In this document: piece by piece, positions 1 through 7,041 of the stretch
Layout: every line of letters begins with the position of its first letter
How positions within the stretch are numbered: position 1 is the first letter of the stretch
Origin: Streptomyces sp. HNM0574
GTDB taxonomy: Bacteria > Actinomycetota > Actinomycetes > Streptomycetales > Streptomycetaceae
Reading direction: 5' to 3'
Assembly: GCF_012726235.1 (NCBI RefSeq)
Contig: NZ_JAASAH010000003.1
Span: 471,944 to 535,943 of the forward strand
DNA length: 64,000 bases
Notes under the pieces: generated by a model
Told to the model about the DNA's origin: nothing
Databases searched by the model: none
What the model saw: only the letters and a program-made list of their open reading frames with translations
Made by a program: the position numbers and the translations under genes

Positions 1-2
1 TG

Positions 3-266
3 CTGGCCGCGGCGCTGCTCGTCGCCGGGATGGCCACCGCGCCGACGATGGTCACCGGCATGACGCTGCTCCAACAGCACGTCCCGCCCGCCCGCCTCAC
101 CGAGGGCATGACCCTCGCCGTCACCGCCCTCCTCGGCGGCATCGCCATCGGCGCCGCGGCCGGCGGCTGGGCCTCCGAACACACCCCCACCCCCTGGCCG
201 TTCACCCTCCCCACCACCGCGGCCCTCCTGACATTCGCCCTCACGACCACGCGGACGCGCCCATAA
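3..266 (+). CDS. MFS transporter, C-terminal fragment
   Basis: This is the 3' end of a gene that begins before the window. The reading frame is open from base 3 and stops at TAA 264-266. The visible part has two hydrophobic helices (the stretch with LLGGIAIGAAAGGW, and AALLTFALTT) separated by a short polar loop. This resembles the last two membrane segments of a major facilitator transporter of the drug-efflux type, in which a Gly/Ala-rich helix is followed by a short polar tail. The substrate cannot be told from this piece. The stop codon lies inside the first copy of a dispersed repeat that continues downstream. Confidence 0.6.
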   Translation: MAAALLVAGMATAPTMVTGMTLLQQHVPPARLTEGMTLAVTALLGGIAIGAAAGGWASEHTPTPWPFTLPTTAALLTFALTTTRTRP

Positions 267-431
267 GGGACGCGGGGAACTGCGCGTACGGGGCGGCATG
301 GAGCACCCCGCGCCGGGGCTAGGCGCTGCGCTTGCCAGCCCTGCGCCTCTGGCGCAGACCTCCCAAGCGGGGCGGGCCCGCGATAAGGGGCGCGGGGAAC
401 TGCGCGAAAAAGGGGCGCGGGGAACTGCGCA
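264..431. repeat. Three copies of a 21-23 bp intergenic repeat
   Basis: The core GGGGCGCGGGGAACTGCGCG occurs at 384-406 and, one base different, at 264-286. A third copy lies at 411-431, head to tail with the second and separated only by AAAA. The first copy overlaps the MFS stop codon. I recall similar GGAACTGCGC elements in gene spacers of many Streptomyces genomes. No coding frame uses them here. The rest of the 215-base spacer to the MpaB stop shows no gene. Confidence 0.7.
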
Positions 432-481
432 AAGACCCGACCCCCGAAGCACCCGCACCCGAGAGCCACCCACAGCCCCCC

Positions 482-1411
482 TCAACTCCCCCGAGAAGAC
501 CGCAAGTTCCGCGAAGGCGAAGTCACCGGAGCAACCCCCGCGGAGCACCCCCGTTCCCACCCCGCCCGCGCCCGCGGATGGAAGCGCCGCCCAGCCGGCA
601 CCAGCTTCCACGCGTGGTGGACCAGCCGCCCGAAGCACCGCAGCAGCCGCTCGTCCCGCGCCGTCCACCCGTACCCGAGCCGTTCCCGCACGGCGGGCGG
701 GAACAGGCCGACGGTGTACCAGACCGTGAACCGCGCCAGCGGCACCCGCACCAGCCGCCACACCACGTCCGGCAGCCGGCGCAGCACCGGCGGCTTGGCG
801 ATGCCGCGGATGTCGAGGATCTCGCGGGTGGGCCGGTTGTCCTCCAGCACCTCGGACGCCATCCGGTCCCAGTACGCGCGGAACTCGTCCCAGCTGCCGG
901 GCACCGGGCGCATGCTCATCCCGTACAGCCGCCACCACCGCACGTGCTCCTCGAACAGCCGCCGCTTCTCCGCCTCGTCCAGCCCGGGCCCGAACCGGTC
1001 GGCGACGAGCACGGTCAGCATGAAGAAGGTGGCGTGCGCCCAGTAGAAGGTGTCCGGATCGAGCGCGTGGTACGGGCGCCCGTGCTCGTCGACGCCCTTG
1101 ATCCCGTCGTGGTACCCGCGCACCTCCCGGGCCGTACGGGCCGCGCGCGGGCCGTCGTAGACCACGCCGCCGATCGGGTACAGCGAGCGGAACAGCCGCT
1201 CCCAGCGTTCCTCGAAGAACCGCGAGTGCTCCGCGACCCCCGCGCCCAGGCCCGGGTGCATGTTCTGCATCGCCCCCGCCCACGGCGCCAGCAGCACCCC
1301 GCGCCAGTCCCCGAAGTACTTCCAGGTCAGCGAGTCGGGCCCCAACGGCTCGACGGCACGGGCCCGTTCACCCCGGGCCTCCGCGTCCGCACCGTCGCCG
1401 CGTCCCGTCAT
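482..1411 (-). CDS. Oxygenase MpaB family protein (DUF2236)
   Basis: A 309-aa protein of the DUF2236 family, which includes fungal MpaB and latex-clearing-type haem proteins. Family features are the early FGDWRGVLLAPWAGAMQNMHPG block, the RGYHDGIKG block, and the DPDTFYWAHATFF helix, with conserved histidines that in characterised members bind haem. There is no signal peptide. The chosen ATG lies two bases after the stop of the GPP34-like gene upstream, so the two are probably translationally coupled. An open frame continues further upstream, but it overlaps that gene and lacks family similarity. The substrate is unknown. The call rests on motif recognition; a redox role is inferred from the family. 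Confidence 0.75.
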   Translation of the reverse strand: MTGRGDGADAEARGERARAVEPLGPDSLTWKYFGDWRGVLLAPWAGAMQNMHPGLGAGVAEHSRFFEERWERLFRSLYPIGGVVYDGPRAARTAREVRGYHDGIKGVDEHGRPYHALDPDTFYWAHATFFMLTVLVADRFGPGLDEAEKRRLFEEHVRWWRLYGMSMRPVPGSWDEFRAYWDRMASEVLEDNRPTREILDIRGIAKPPVLRRLPDVVWRLVRVPLARFTVWYTVGLFPPAVRERLGYGWTARDERLLRCFGRLVHHAWKLVPAGRRFHPRARAGWERGCSAGVAPVTSPSRNLRSSRGS

Positions 1412-1413
1412 GG

Positions 1414-2088
1414 CTACGTCCCGCCTCCCGCCGCTCCGCCCGCCAACGCTCCGGCCACGTGTTGCATGTCGCGGATCGCCTTCCGCAGCGCGGGCGCGGC
1501 CGCACCGGCGCGCTCCGTCAGCTCCTTGATCCGCGCCTTGTGCTGCCGCCGTTCCCGCCCCGAGAGGACGGCGGGCAGCTCGCCCGCGGCGGACAGCGCG
1601 ACCAGCGCCGCCTCCCGCGTCCCGACCCGCCCGGCCGGAACACCGCTGCGCAGCGTCTCCAGCACCGTCGACCGCAGCTCCATCACCCGCAGCGGCTCCC
1701 GTACGACGACCCGCCGCGAGCGCCACGGCCGCGGCTCGACGAGCACGGCCCCGGCCTCGACGAGCGCGGCCTCGACGGCCTGCACGGTCTCCTTGCGGTC
1801 CACGGTCACCAGTGTCTTCCAGCGCATCGACCGCCGCCGCGCCGCGAGCCGCCCCAGCGCCAGGTCGAGGAACGGCTCCCCCGCGCCCCGGCCGGCCACC
1901 ACGGCCGCCCGTCCGCGGTCGTCCCGCAGGCAGCCGCGCTCACCGAGCTCGATGAGCACCGCGGCACGCAGGACGTGACCGATCACGTCCCGCTTGGTGA
2001 GTTTCTCCTTCTCGATGTCGCAGGCGAGGAGATACAGCGCGCAGGGCAGGGTGCCGAGCAGGCCCGGGTGGTCGCGTCCGTCGTGCAT
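1414..2088 (-). CDS. GPP34 (GOLPH3/VPS74-like) family protein
   Basis: A 224-aa protein with the layout of bacterial GPP34 proteins: an N-terminal LLACDIEKEKLT segment matching the family's 'LLLxxDxxxG' start, a helix with AAVLIELGERGCL, and a C-terminal ERRQHKARIKELT segment followed by a helical end. Eukaryotic GOLPH3 binds phosphatidylinositol-4-phosphate; the bacterial role is unknown. The start at 2088 was chosen because family similarity begins about 10 residues after it. A frame extends further to 2163 but lacks similarity and runs to the edge of the tmRNA terminator. The gene is followed after two bases by the MpaB-like gene, so they form a small operon. Confidence 0.7.
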   Translation of the reverse strand: MHDGRDHPGLLGTLPCALYLLACDIEKEKLTKRDVIGHVLRAAVLIELGERGCLRDDRGRAAVVAGRGAGEPFLDLALGRLAARRRSMRWKTLVTVDRKETVQAVEAALVEAGAVLVEPRPWRSRRVVVREPLRVMELRSTVLETLRSGVPAGRVGTREAALVALSAAGELPAVLSGRERRQHKARIKELTERAGAAAPALRKAIRDMQHVAGALAGGAAGGGT

Positions 2089-2161
2089 CCGTCCATCACA
2101 GCACGGGCGTTGAGGCCGGGAAAGGCCGGGAACACGCCTCCCGGCCGCCCGGAGCGGACGC

Positions 2162-2201
2162 AAAAAAACCCCTGGCCCGCGAGAGACTCGCGGGCCAGGG
2201 G
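2162..2201 (-). terminator. Rho-independent terminator of ssrA
   Basis: A perfect 15-bp inverted repeat (2169-2183 with 2187-2201, three-base loop) is followed on the minus strand by seven T (the A run 2162-2168). It starts 11 bases after the CCA end of the tmRNA and also insulates the GPP34-MpaB operon. Confidence 0.9.
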
Positions 2202-2211
2202 TTACATGGGG

Positions 2212-2581
2212 TGGTGGAGATGGCGGGAATCGAACCCGCGTCCAACGGAGCGGAAGGAGGGCTTCTCCGAGCGCAGTCCGCTGCGATTTTCTCGGCCCCG
2301 GAGATCACACGGACAAGTCTCCGACGGGCCCAGTCACTGTTGGATGTCCCGGTAAGCCCCGTGACCGGGCCTACGCGGTGAGTTCCCTAGCTGATGCCAG
2401 GATCCGGGTCGGGAACGCACCCGGGCTGACACTTCATGCTTGCTGCTTAGGCAGCAAGCGCGAAGGAATCGCGCTTCTGATTGGCGATTATTTTTTGCGA
2501 CACGTGGTTAACGAGATCATTGCCGCGTTCCTCGGCTCGCTTCCCCTGCTTCGACATCCGCTGTCGAAACCGATCATCCCC
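2212..2581 (-). ncRNA. ssrA: Transfer-messenger RNA
   Basis: A 370-base tmRNA. The 5' end GGGGATG pairs over seven positions, including one G-U, with CATCTCC just before ACCA at the 3' end. The GATCGGTTTCGACAGCG block and the T-arm GGTTCGATTCCCGCC are typical of tmRNA. The tag reading frame reads ANQKRDSFALAA and ends with TAA at 2447-2449. The resume codon is probably GCC, five bases after TAATC, which corresponds to the UAGUC context of E. coli. The last residues ALAA are the known ClpXP degron. It works with SmpB, encoded just upstream on the same strand, to rescue stalled ribosomes. Confidence 0.95.
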
Positions 2582-2586
2582 ATGTT

Positions 2587-2593
2587 GAATTAA
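2587..2593 (-). promoter_or_regulatory. Possible -10 element of ssrA
   Basis: On the minus strand the hexamer TTAATT ends about seven bases before the G that starts the tmRNA. No convincing -35 box is visible upstream of it in the 148-base spacer to smpB. This is an inference from spacing only. Confidence 0.35.
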
Positions 2594-2729
2594 CAAGCTG
2601 CTCCGCCCTCGCGAGCGGCGCTGTGACCATGGTACGGGACCCTGCCACATCCAGGCCAACCGTTTACGCCCCCGGTTTGTTCCCGGAGCCGCCGGCCGGC
2701 CCGCCGGAGCCCGAAGGCCCCCGCAGGCC

Positions 2730-3257
2730 TCAGGCGCCCTCGCGCGCCCGCTGCCTCCGCTTCGCCGCCGAGATCGCGCGGTCCGCGTCCCGCCGGTCCT
2801 GCTTCTCGCGCAGCGTCTGCCGCTTGTCGTACTCCTTCTTGCCCTTCGCCAGCGCCAGTTCGACCTTGGCGCGGCCCTTGAGGAAGTACAGCCGCAGCGG
2901 GACGAGCGTGTGCCCGGTCTCCTGCGTCTTGCCGATCAGCTTGTCGATCTCCGCGCGGTGCAGCAGGAGCTTCCGCTTCCGCCGGGCCGCGTGGTTCGTC
3001 CACGTCCCCTGGGCGTATTCCGGAATGTGAACGTTGTGCAGCCAGACCTCATTCCCGTCGATCTGCCCGAATCCGTCGATCAGAGACGCACGGCCCTGGC
3101 GCAGGGACTTCACCTCGGTACCGGTGAGCACGATGCCGCACTCGTAGGTGTCGAGGATCTCGTAGTCGTGCCGGGCGCGCTTGTTCTGGGCGATGAGCTT
3201 CGGCGCGTCTTTGTCTTCCTTGACCTTCGCCTTGCGGGTCGTCTTCATCTTCGCCAT
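2730..3257 (-). CDS. smpB: SsrA-binding protein SmpB
   Basis: A 175-aa SmpB. The OB-fold core contains [15 protein letters not shown], the [14 protein letters not shown] block and the NVHIPEY motif. The C-terminal tail [14 protein letters not shown] is the part that becomes helical and mimics the missing anticodon arm of tmRNA in the ribosome. The N terminus is about 17 residues longer and more lysine-rich than usual, so a start at the internal Met (MKTTRK) is possible; neither start has a strong ribosome site. The gene lies between the S41 protease gene and ssrA on the same strand, so the protein and its RNA partner are adjacent. Confidence 0.95.
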   Translation of the reverse strand: MAKMKTTRKAKVKEDKDAPKLIAQNKRARHDYEILDTYECGIVLTGTEVKSLRQGRASLIDGFGQIDGNEVWLHNVHIPEYAQGTWTNHAARRKRKLLLHRAEIDKLIGKTQETGHTLVPLRLYFLKGRAKVELALAKGKKEYDKRQTLREKQDRRDADRAISAAKRRQRAREGA

Positions 3258-3275
3258 AGCCAGGCCATTGTTCCA

Positions 3276-4541
3276 CTAGGGGCGGGTGTCGAGGCCACTC
3301 AATACTGTGCGGCCCTTCGCCACGGCACCCTCGGCACCGCCCGGCAGCGACACCGAGAGATCCGGCGTGATGCCCTTCCCGTCCACCTGGCGACCCGACG
3401 GAGTCGCGTAGTGCCCCACGGTCAGCTCGGCGACGGAGCCGTCCGGCTGCTCGCTCGGCATCTGCACCGAGCCCTTGCCGAACGTGCGGGAGCCGACGAC
3501 CACGGCCCGGCCCCGGTCCTGGAGCGCCCCGGCCAGCAGCTCGGCGGCGCTCATCGTCCCGCCGTCGACGAGCACCACGAGCGGACGCTCGGTGTCCCCG
3601 CCGCGCTCCGCGTACAGCGCGCGCTCGCGGCCGGCGTCGTCGTAGGTGGCGACCAGTCCGCCGTCGAGGAATCCGGAGGCGGCGTCGACGGCCTCGTGGA
3701 GCAGGCCGCCGGAGTTGCCCCGCAGGTCCAGCAGGACCCCGGCACCCGGCGGCACCTCCTCCTCTACCGCGCGCCGCAGCTGCTCGCCGGAACCGGCGGT
3801 GAACGACGAGACCTTGACCAGCCGCGCGCCCCCGCCCAGCTCGCGGACGGTCACCGAGTCGACGGTGAGGCGGGCCCGGCGCAGCGTCTCCGTCCACTGC
3901 CTGCCGTCCCTGGCCAACCGGAGGCGGACGGTGCTGCCGGGGGCGGACGCCTCGGCGTCCCGCGCCGTCGGACGCGGCTGCGCGCCGCGGAGGCGGGAGA
4001 CGACCTCGGTGACGGGCAGGCCCTCGACGGCCTTCCCGTCGACGGAGTGCAGCCGGTCGCCGGGGCGCAGCCCGGCCTCCCTGGCGGGGCTGCCGGGCTG
4101 GACGCGCGTGACGCTGACCGCGGCGCCCCGGGCGTCGTGCGCGCGGCGGACGGAGAGGCCGACGCCGACGTACTCGCCGTGCAGGTCGCGCTGGAGGCCC
4201 TCGTACTCGCGGGCGCTGTAGGAGGCGGACCAGCGGTCGCCGCTGCGGCTCACCAACTCCTCGGCGTCGTGCGCCGATCCGGCCCGCGGGTCGGGTGCGC
4301 CGCCGGCGCCGGGGCGCGGGGAGTGGTCCGTACTGCCGCCGGAGGCCGGGGAGTTGAGTTCGGCGCCGGCACCGGCGGGGTCGGCGAGGGCGCGGACGCC
4401 GTCGCCCCAGGCACCCGTCACGGCGCCGGTGGCGAGGACGCTCACGAAGACCAATGCCAGGGCCGCCCCCCGGCGGATGCGCCTGGGGCCTGTGTCCCCT
4501 CCGCAAGCGGGGGACGGTACAGAGCGCCACGTGCCCGACAT
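3276..4541 (-). CDS. S41 family C-terminal processing peptidase with PDZ domain
   Basis: A 421-aa CtpA/Tsp-type serine protease. An N-terminal hydrophobic segment (about residues 22-45, GAALALVFVSVLATGAVTGA) should be a signal peptide or anchor. It is followed by a Pro/Gly-rich linker, a PDZ domain around 120-200 (GVGLSVRR, GLRPGDRLHSVDGK), and the S41 catalytic domain. Ser331 in GGTMSAAEL and Lys356 in FGKGSVQ are 25 residues apart, the spacing of the Ser-Lys dyad in E. coli Tsp. LLDLRGNSGG is the conserved block before them. It acts outside the membrane, probably trimming C termini of exported proteins. Location between ftsX and smpB is usual in Streptomyces. The start is uncertain because no ribosome site stands before the ATG. 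Confidence 0.9.
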   Translation of the reverse strand: MSGTWRSVPSPACGGDTGPRRIRRGAALALVFVSVLATGAVTGAWGDGVRALADPAGAGAELNSPASGGSTDHSPRPGAGGAPDPRAGSAHDAEELVSRSGDRWSASYSAREYEGLQRDLHGEYVGVGLSVRRAHDARGAAVSVTRVQPGSPAREAGLRPGDRLHSVDGKAVEGLPVTEVVSRLRGAQPRPTARDAEASAPGSTVRLRLARDGRQWTETLRRARLTVDSVTVRELGGGARLVKVSSFTAGSGEQLRRAVEEEVPPGAGVLLDLRGNSGGLLHEAVDAASGFLDGGLVATYDDAGRERALYAERGGDTERPLVVLVDGGTMSAAELLAGALQDRGRAVVVGSRTFGKGSVQMPSEQPDGSVAELTVGHYATPSGRQVDGKGITPDLSVSLPGGAEGAVAKGRTVLSGLDTRP

Positions 4542-4608
4542 GGTGGGGAGTCTAGGCCAGACGCGGGTGCCATACGGGCGGTTGGCCGGATGACACCCGC
4601 GGCGTGCG

Positions 4609-5520
4609 TCACACCTTCAGGTACTTGCGGAGCGTGAAGAAGGCCGCAACCGCGGGCATCAGCACGCCCACCGCCGCTATCAGCGGCAGGACCTTGAGGA
4701 CCGCGTCCCAGCCGATGAAGTTGATCAGCACGATCTGCTGGGCCAGCCAGCTGTCGATGAGGAAGTACTTCGCGCCGACCAGCAGGACGCACGCGAAGCC
4801 CGCGCCGATCAGCCCCGCGATGGCGGCCTCCAGGATGAACGGCATCTGGATCTTGAAGCTGGACGCGCCGACCAGTCGCATGATCCCCGTCTCCCGCCGC
4901 CTGCTGAACGCCGACACCCGCACGGTGTTGACGATCAGGAGCAGGGCGACCACCAGCATCAGCGCCATCACGCACAGCGCCGCGACGTTCATGCCGTTGA
5001 GCAGATTGAACAGGTTCTCCAGCAGACTTCGCTGGTCCTGGACCTCCTGCACGCCCTGCCTGCCGGAGAACGCCGTCTGCACCACCTGGTACTTGGTCGG
5101 GTCCGTCAGCTTGACGCGGTAGGACTCCTGCATCTGGTCCGGGGTGAGCGAGTCCGCCAGCGGCGAGTCCTTGAACTGCTCCTTGTAGTGCTTGTACGCC
5201 TGGTCAGCGGTCTCGTGGTAGACCTTGTCGACCACTTGGAGCTTGTTCAGCTCGGCCTTGATCTCCTGCTTCTGCTCCGCGGTCACCGCGCCCTTCGCGC
5301 AGTTGGGGTCGGAGGCCGCGTCGTTCTTGTTGCAGAGGTAGACCGACACCTGGACCTTGTCGTACCAGTACCCCTTCATGGTGCTGACCTGTTCCCGTGC
5401 CAGCAGCGAGCCGCCCGCCAGGGCGAGCGACAGTGCGACCGAGACGATCACCGCGAAGGTCATCGTGAGATTGCGGCGGAGACCGACGCTGATCTCCGAC
5501 AGTACGAACTGGGCGCGCAT
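4609..5520 (-). CDS. ftsX: Cell division ABC transporter, permease-like subunit FtsX
   Basis: A 303-aa FtsX with the family topology: a cytoplasmic N terminus (RAQFVLSEISVGLRRN), TM1 near residues 21-41, a large extracytoplasmic loop (about 42-170) with two cysteines (LCNKNDAASDPNC), then three more helices. Before the second of these comes the RRRETGIMRLVGAS coupling segment that contacts FtsE. FtsEX does not transport; it activates peptidoglycan hydrolases during growth and division. AAAGGACGCC precedes the ATG. The gap to ftsE is 116 bases, wide for a pair usually found overlapping or nearly so. Confidence 0.95.
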   Translation of the reverse strand: MRAQFVLSEISVGLRRNLTMTFAVIVSVALSLALAGGSLLAREQVSTMKGYWYDKVQVSVYLCNKNDAASDPNCAKGAVTAEQKQEIKAELNKLQVVDKVYHETADQAYKHYKEQFKDSPLADSLTPDQMQESYRVKLTDPTKYQVVQTAFSGRQGVQEVQDQRSLLENLFNLLNGMNVAALCVMALMLVVALLLIVNTVRVSAFSRRRETGIMRLVGASSFKIQMPFILEAAIAGLIGAGFACVLLVGAKYFLIDSWLAQQIVLINFIGWDAVLKVLPLIAAVGVLMPAVAAFFTLRKYLKV

Positions 5521-5636
5521 GGCGTCCTTTCAGTGAATTGCCGGCGGTGGCTGCTCAGGCTGCCCGAGCCGCCCGTGCTGCTGATGTCGTGTCGTGCCGC
5601 GTCCTGTCGCGGGCCGTCCTGCGGGCTGACCGGCGG

Positions 5637-6326
5637 TCAGTGCTGGTAGCCGTAGACGCCGCGCGACTGGTCACGGACGAGCCTTCCGCCTTCGAGCTCG
5701 ATGACGCGCTTGCGCATCTGGTCCACGATCTGCTGGTCGTGCGTGGCCATCACGACCGTGGTCCCGGTGCGGTTGATGCGGTCCAGAAGCTTCATGATGC
5801 CGACGGAGGTCTGCGGGTCGAGGTTGCCCGTCGGCTCGTCCGCGATCAGCAGCATGGGGCGGTTCGCGAAGGCGCGGGCGATCGCCACGCGCTGCTGCTC
5901 ACCACCGGACAGCTCGCCCGGCATCCGGTCCTCCTTGCCGCCCAGACCCACCAGGTCGAGCACCTCGGGAACCGTCTTGCGGATCTGGCCGCGGGACTTG
6001 CCGATGACCTCCAGCGCGAACGCGACGTTCTCACCGACCGTCTTGTTGGCCAGCAGCCTGAAGTCCTGGAAGACGGTGCCCAGCTGGCGCCGCATCTGCG
6101 GCACCTTCCAGTTGGACAGCCGCGCCAAGTCCTTGCCGAGCACGTGCACCTGGCCGTGGCTGGCGCGTTCCTCACGGAGGATCAGCCGCAGGAAAGTGGA
6201 CTTGCCGGAACCTGAGGACCCCACCATGAACACGAACTCGCCGCGGTCGATCTCCAGCGAGACGTCGCGCAGGGCGGGCCGGTTCTGCTTCGGGTAAGTC
6301 TTCGAGACGTTGTCGAATCGGATCAC
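5637..6326 (-). CDS. ftsE: Cell division ATP-binding protein FtsE
   Basis: A 229-aa ABC ATPase, the usual FtsE length. Walker A is GSSGSGKST at residues 36-44, the signature LSGGEQQR is near 139, and Walker B LLIADEPT is near 160, followed by the H-loop MATHD. The first residues [10 protein letters not shown] and the phrase [19 protein letters not shown] are diagnostic of FtsE. The start is GTG with a weak ribosome site. It pairs with FtsX at the membrane to drive cell-wall hydrolase activation. The gene is first in the ftsE-ftsX-protease-smpB direction. Confidence 0.96.
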   Translation of the reverse strand: MIRFDNVSKTYPKQNRPALRDVSLEIDRGEFVFMVGSSGSGKSTFLRLILREERASHGQVHVLGKDLARLSNWKVPQMRRQLGTVFQDFRLLANKTVGENVAFALEVIGKSRGQIRKTVPEVLDLVGLGGKEDRMPGELSGGEQQRVAIARAFANRPMLLIADEPTGNLDPQTSVGIMKLLDRINRTGTTVVMATHDQQIVDQMRKRVIELEGGRLVRDQSRGVYGYQH

Positions 6327-6708
6327 GGGTACACCACGTCGACCTGGGTAGGGGCAGCGGGAGCCGCCGTACGGCCCCCCGTCGGTGCAGCGACCTTACG
6401 CGAAGCGGTGTGCGGCTCGCAGTGAGCGTGGGGCCTTGGTGCGTTTCTTCACGGCACGGATCACCGCGCTTCCCGTGTTTCCGCGTGAGCTACCGCAATT
6501 GCACCGCATTCGCCGCCATTCCCCCGCCGTCCGCGGCCTCTTCGTTCGCCCGTCACGGCTGCCGACTCCCGCCGACGCGCGCCCGCGCGCTCCGGACCGT
6601 TCCGGGTGCGCTCTGCACCGGACGCGCGGAGCTGGCACAGTGGAGGGCAGCACCGTAGGGGAACGAATCACTCACGGGTGGCGTTGGCACAGCTGAGGAG
6701 GAGATCGC
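6327..6708. other. Divergent promoter region of ftsE and the zinc-ribbon gene
   Basis: A 382-base spacer with no gene I can support. On the minus strand TAAGGT (6393-6398) is a possible -10 element for ftsE, without a clear -35. The stretch near 6450-6540 is locally less GC-rich than the flanks. Short open frames here have no family resemblance. Confidence 0.4.
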
Positions 6709-6912
6709 ATGACATGCGACCGGCTGGTGTGCGCCAACTGCGCGGGCCCCGTCAGCGAGGGACGCTGCCACGTGTGCCGCGCGCACCGTGAACGGATGCA
6801 GCGCGAGACCCCGTTCGCGCACCTCACCCCCAGCGCGCTGCTCGCCCTGTTCGTGGCCCTGATGGCGCTGGCCGCCGTCGCGCTGCTGGCCGAGCGCGTG
6901 GCCACCGCGTAG
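6709..6912 (+). CDS. Small zinc-ribbon-like single-pass membrane protein
   Basis: A 67-aa protein. The N terminus has two CxxC pairs (CANC at about 8-11, and CHVC at about 20-23), a likely zinc knuckle. A short charged stretch follows, then one strong hydrophobic helix (ALLALFVALMALAAVALLA) close to the C terminus. The start has a strong ribosome site, GAGGAGGAG, seven bases before ATG, which supports a real gene despite its size. It is separated from the next gene by a strong bidirectional terminator. It resembles small conserved Streptomyces proteins of unknown function; I do not know a role. Confidence 0.75.
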   Translation: MTCDRLVCANCAGPVSEGRCHVCRAHRERMQRETPFAHLTPSALLALFVALMALAAVALLAERVATA

Positions 6913-6961
6913 GCGCGTACGCACCGTCCGTGAGCGCCGGGTGCGCGCACCGCAGAGACGA

Positions 6962-6998
6962 CGAAGGGCCCGGAACCGTGCAGGTTCCGGGCCCTTCG
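6962..6998. terminator. Bidirectional terminator
   Basis: A perfect 16-bp inverted repeat (6962-6977 with 6983-6998) and a five-base loop. It lies between the converging 67-aa gene and the LAETG-protein gene and can serve both strands. There is no long T run, which is normal in Streptomyces. Confidence 0.85.
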
Positions 6999-7041
6999 CT
7001 CGCGGCTGTGCGCCGCTGGTACTTCAGCTGTGAGCCGTGGC

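Noticed and set aside
332..1978. A 548-codon plus-strand frame across the MpaB and GPP34 genes
   Set aside because: It is antisense to two genes with clear family motifs and has no recognisable domain or ribosome site.
2378..2659. Short proteins encoded across the tmRNA region
   Set aside because: The frames coincide with the tmRNA. The only meaningful coding there is the tag peptide at its end.
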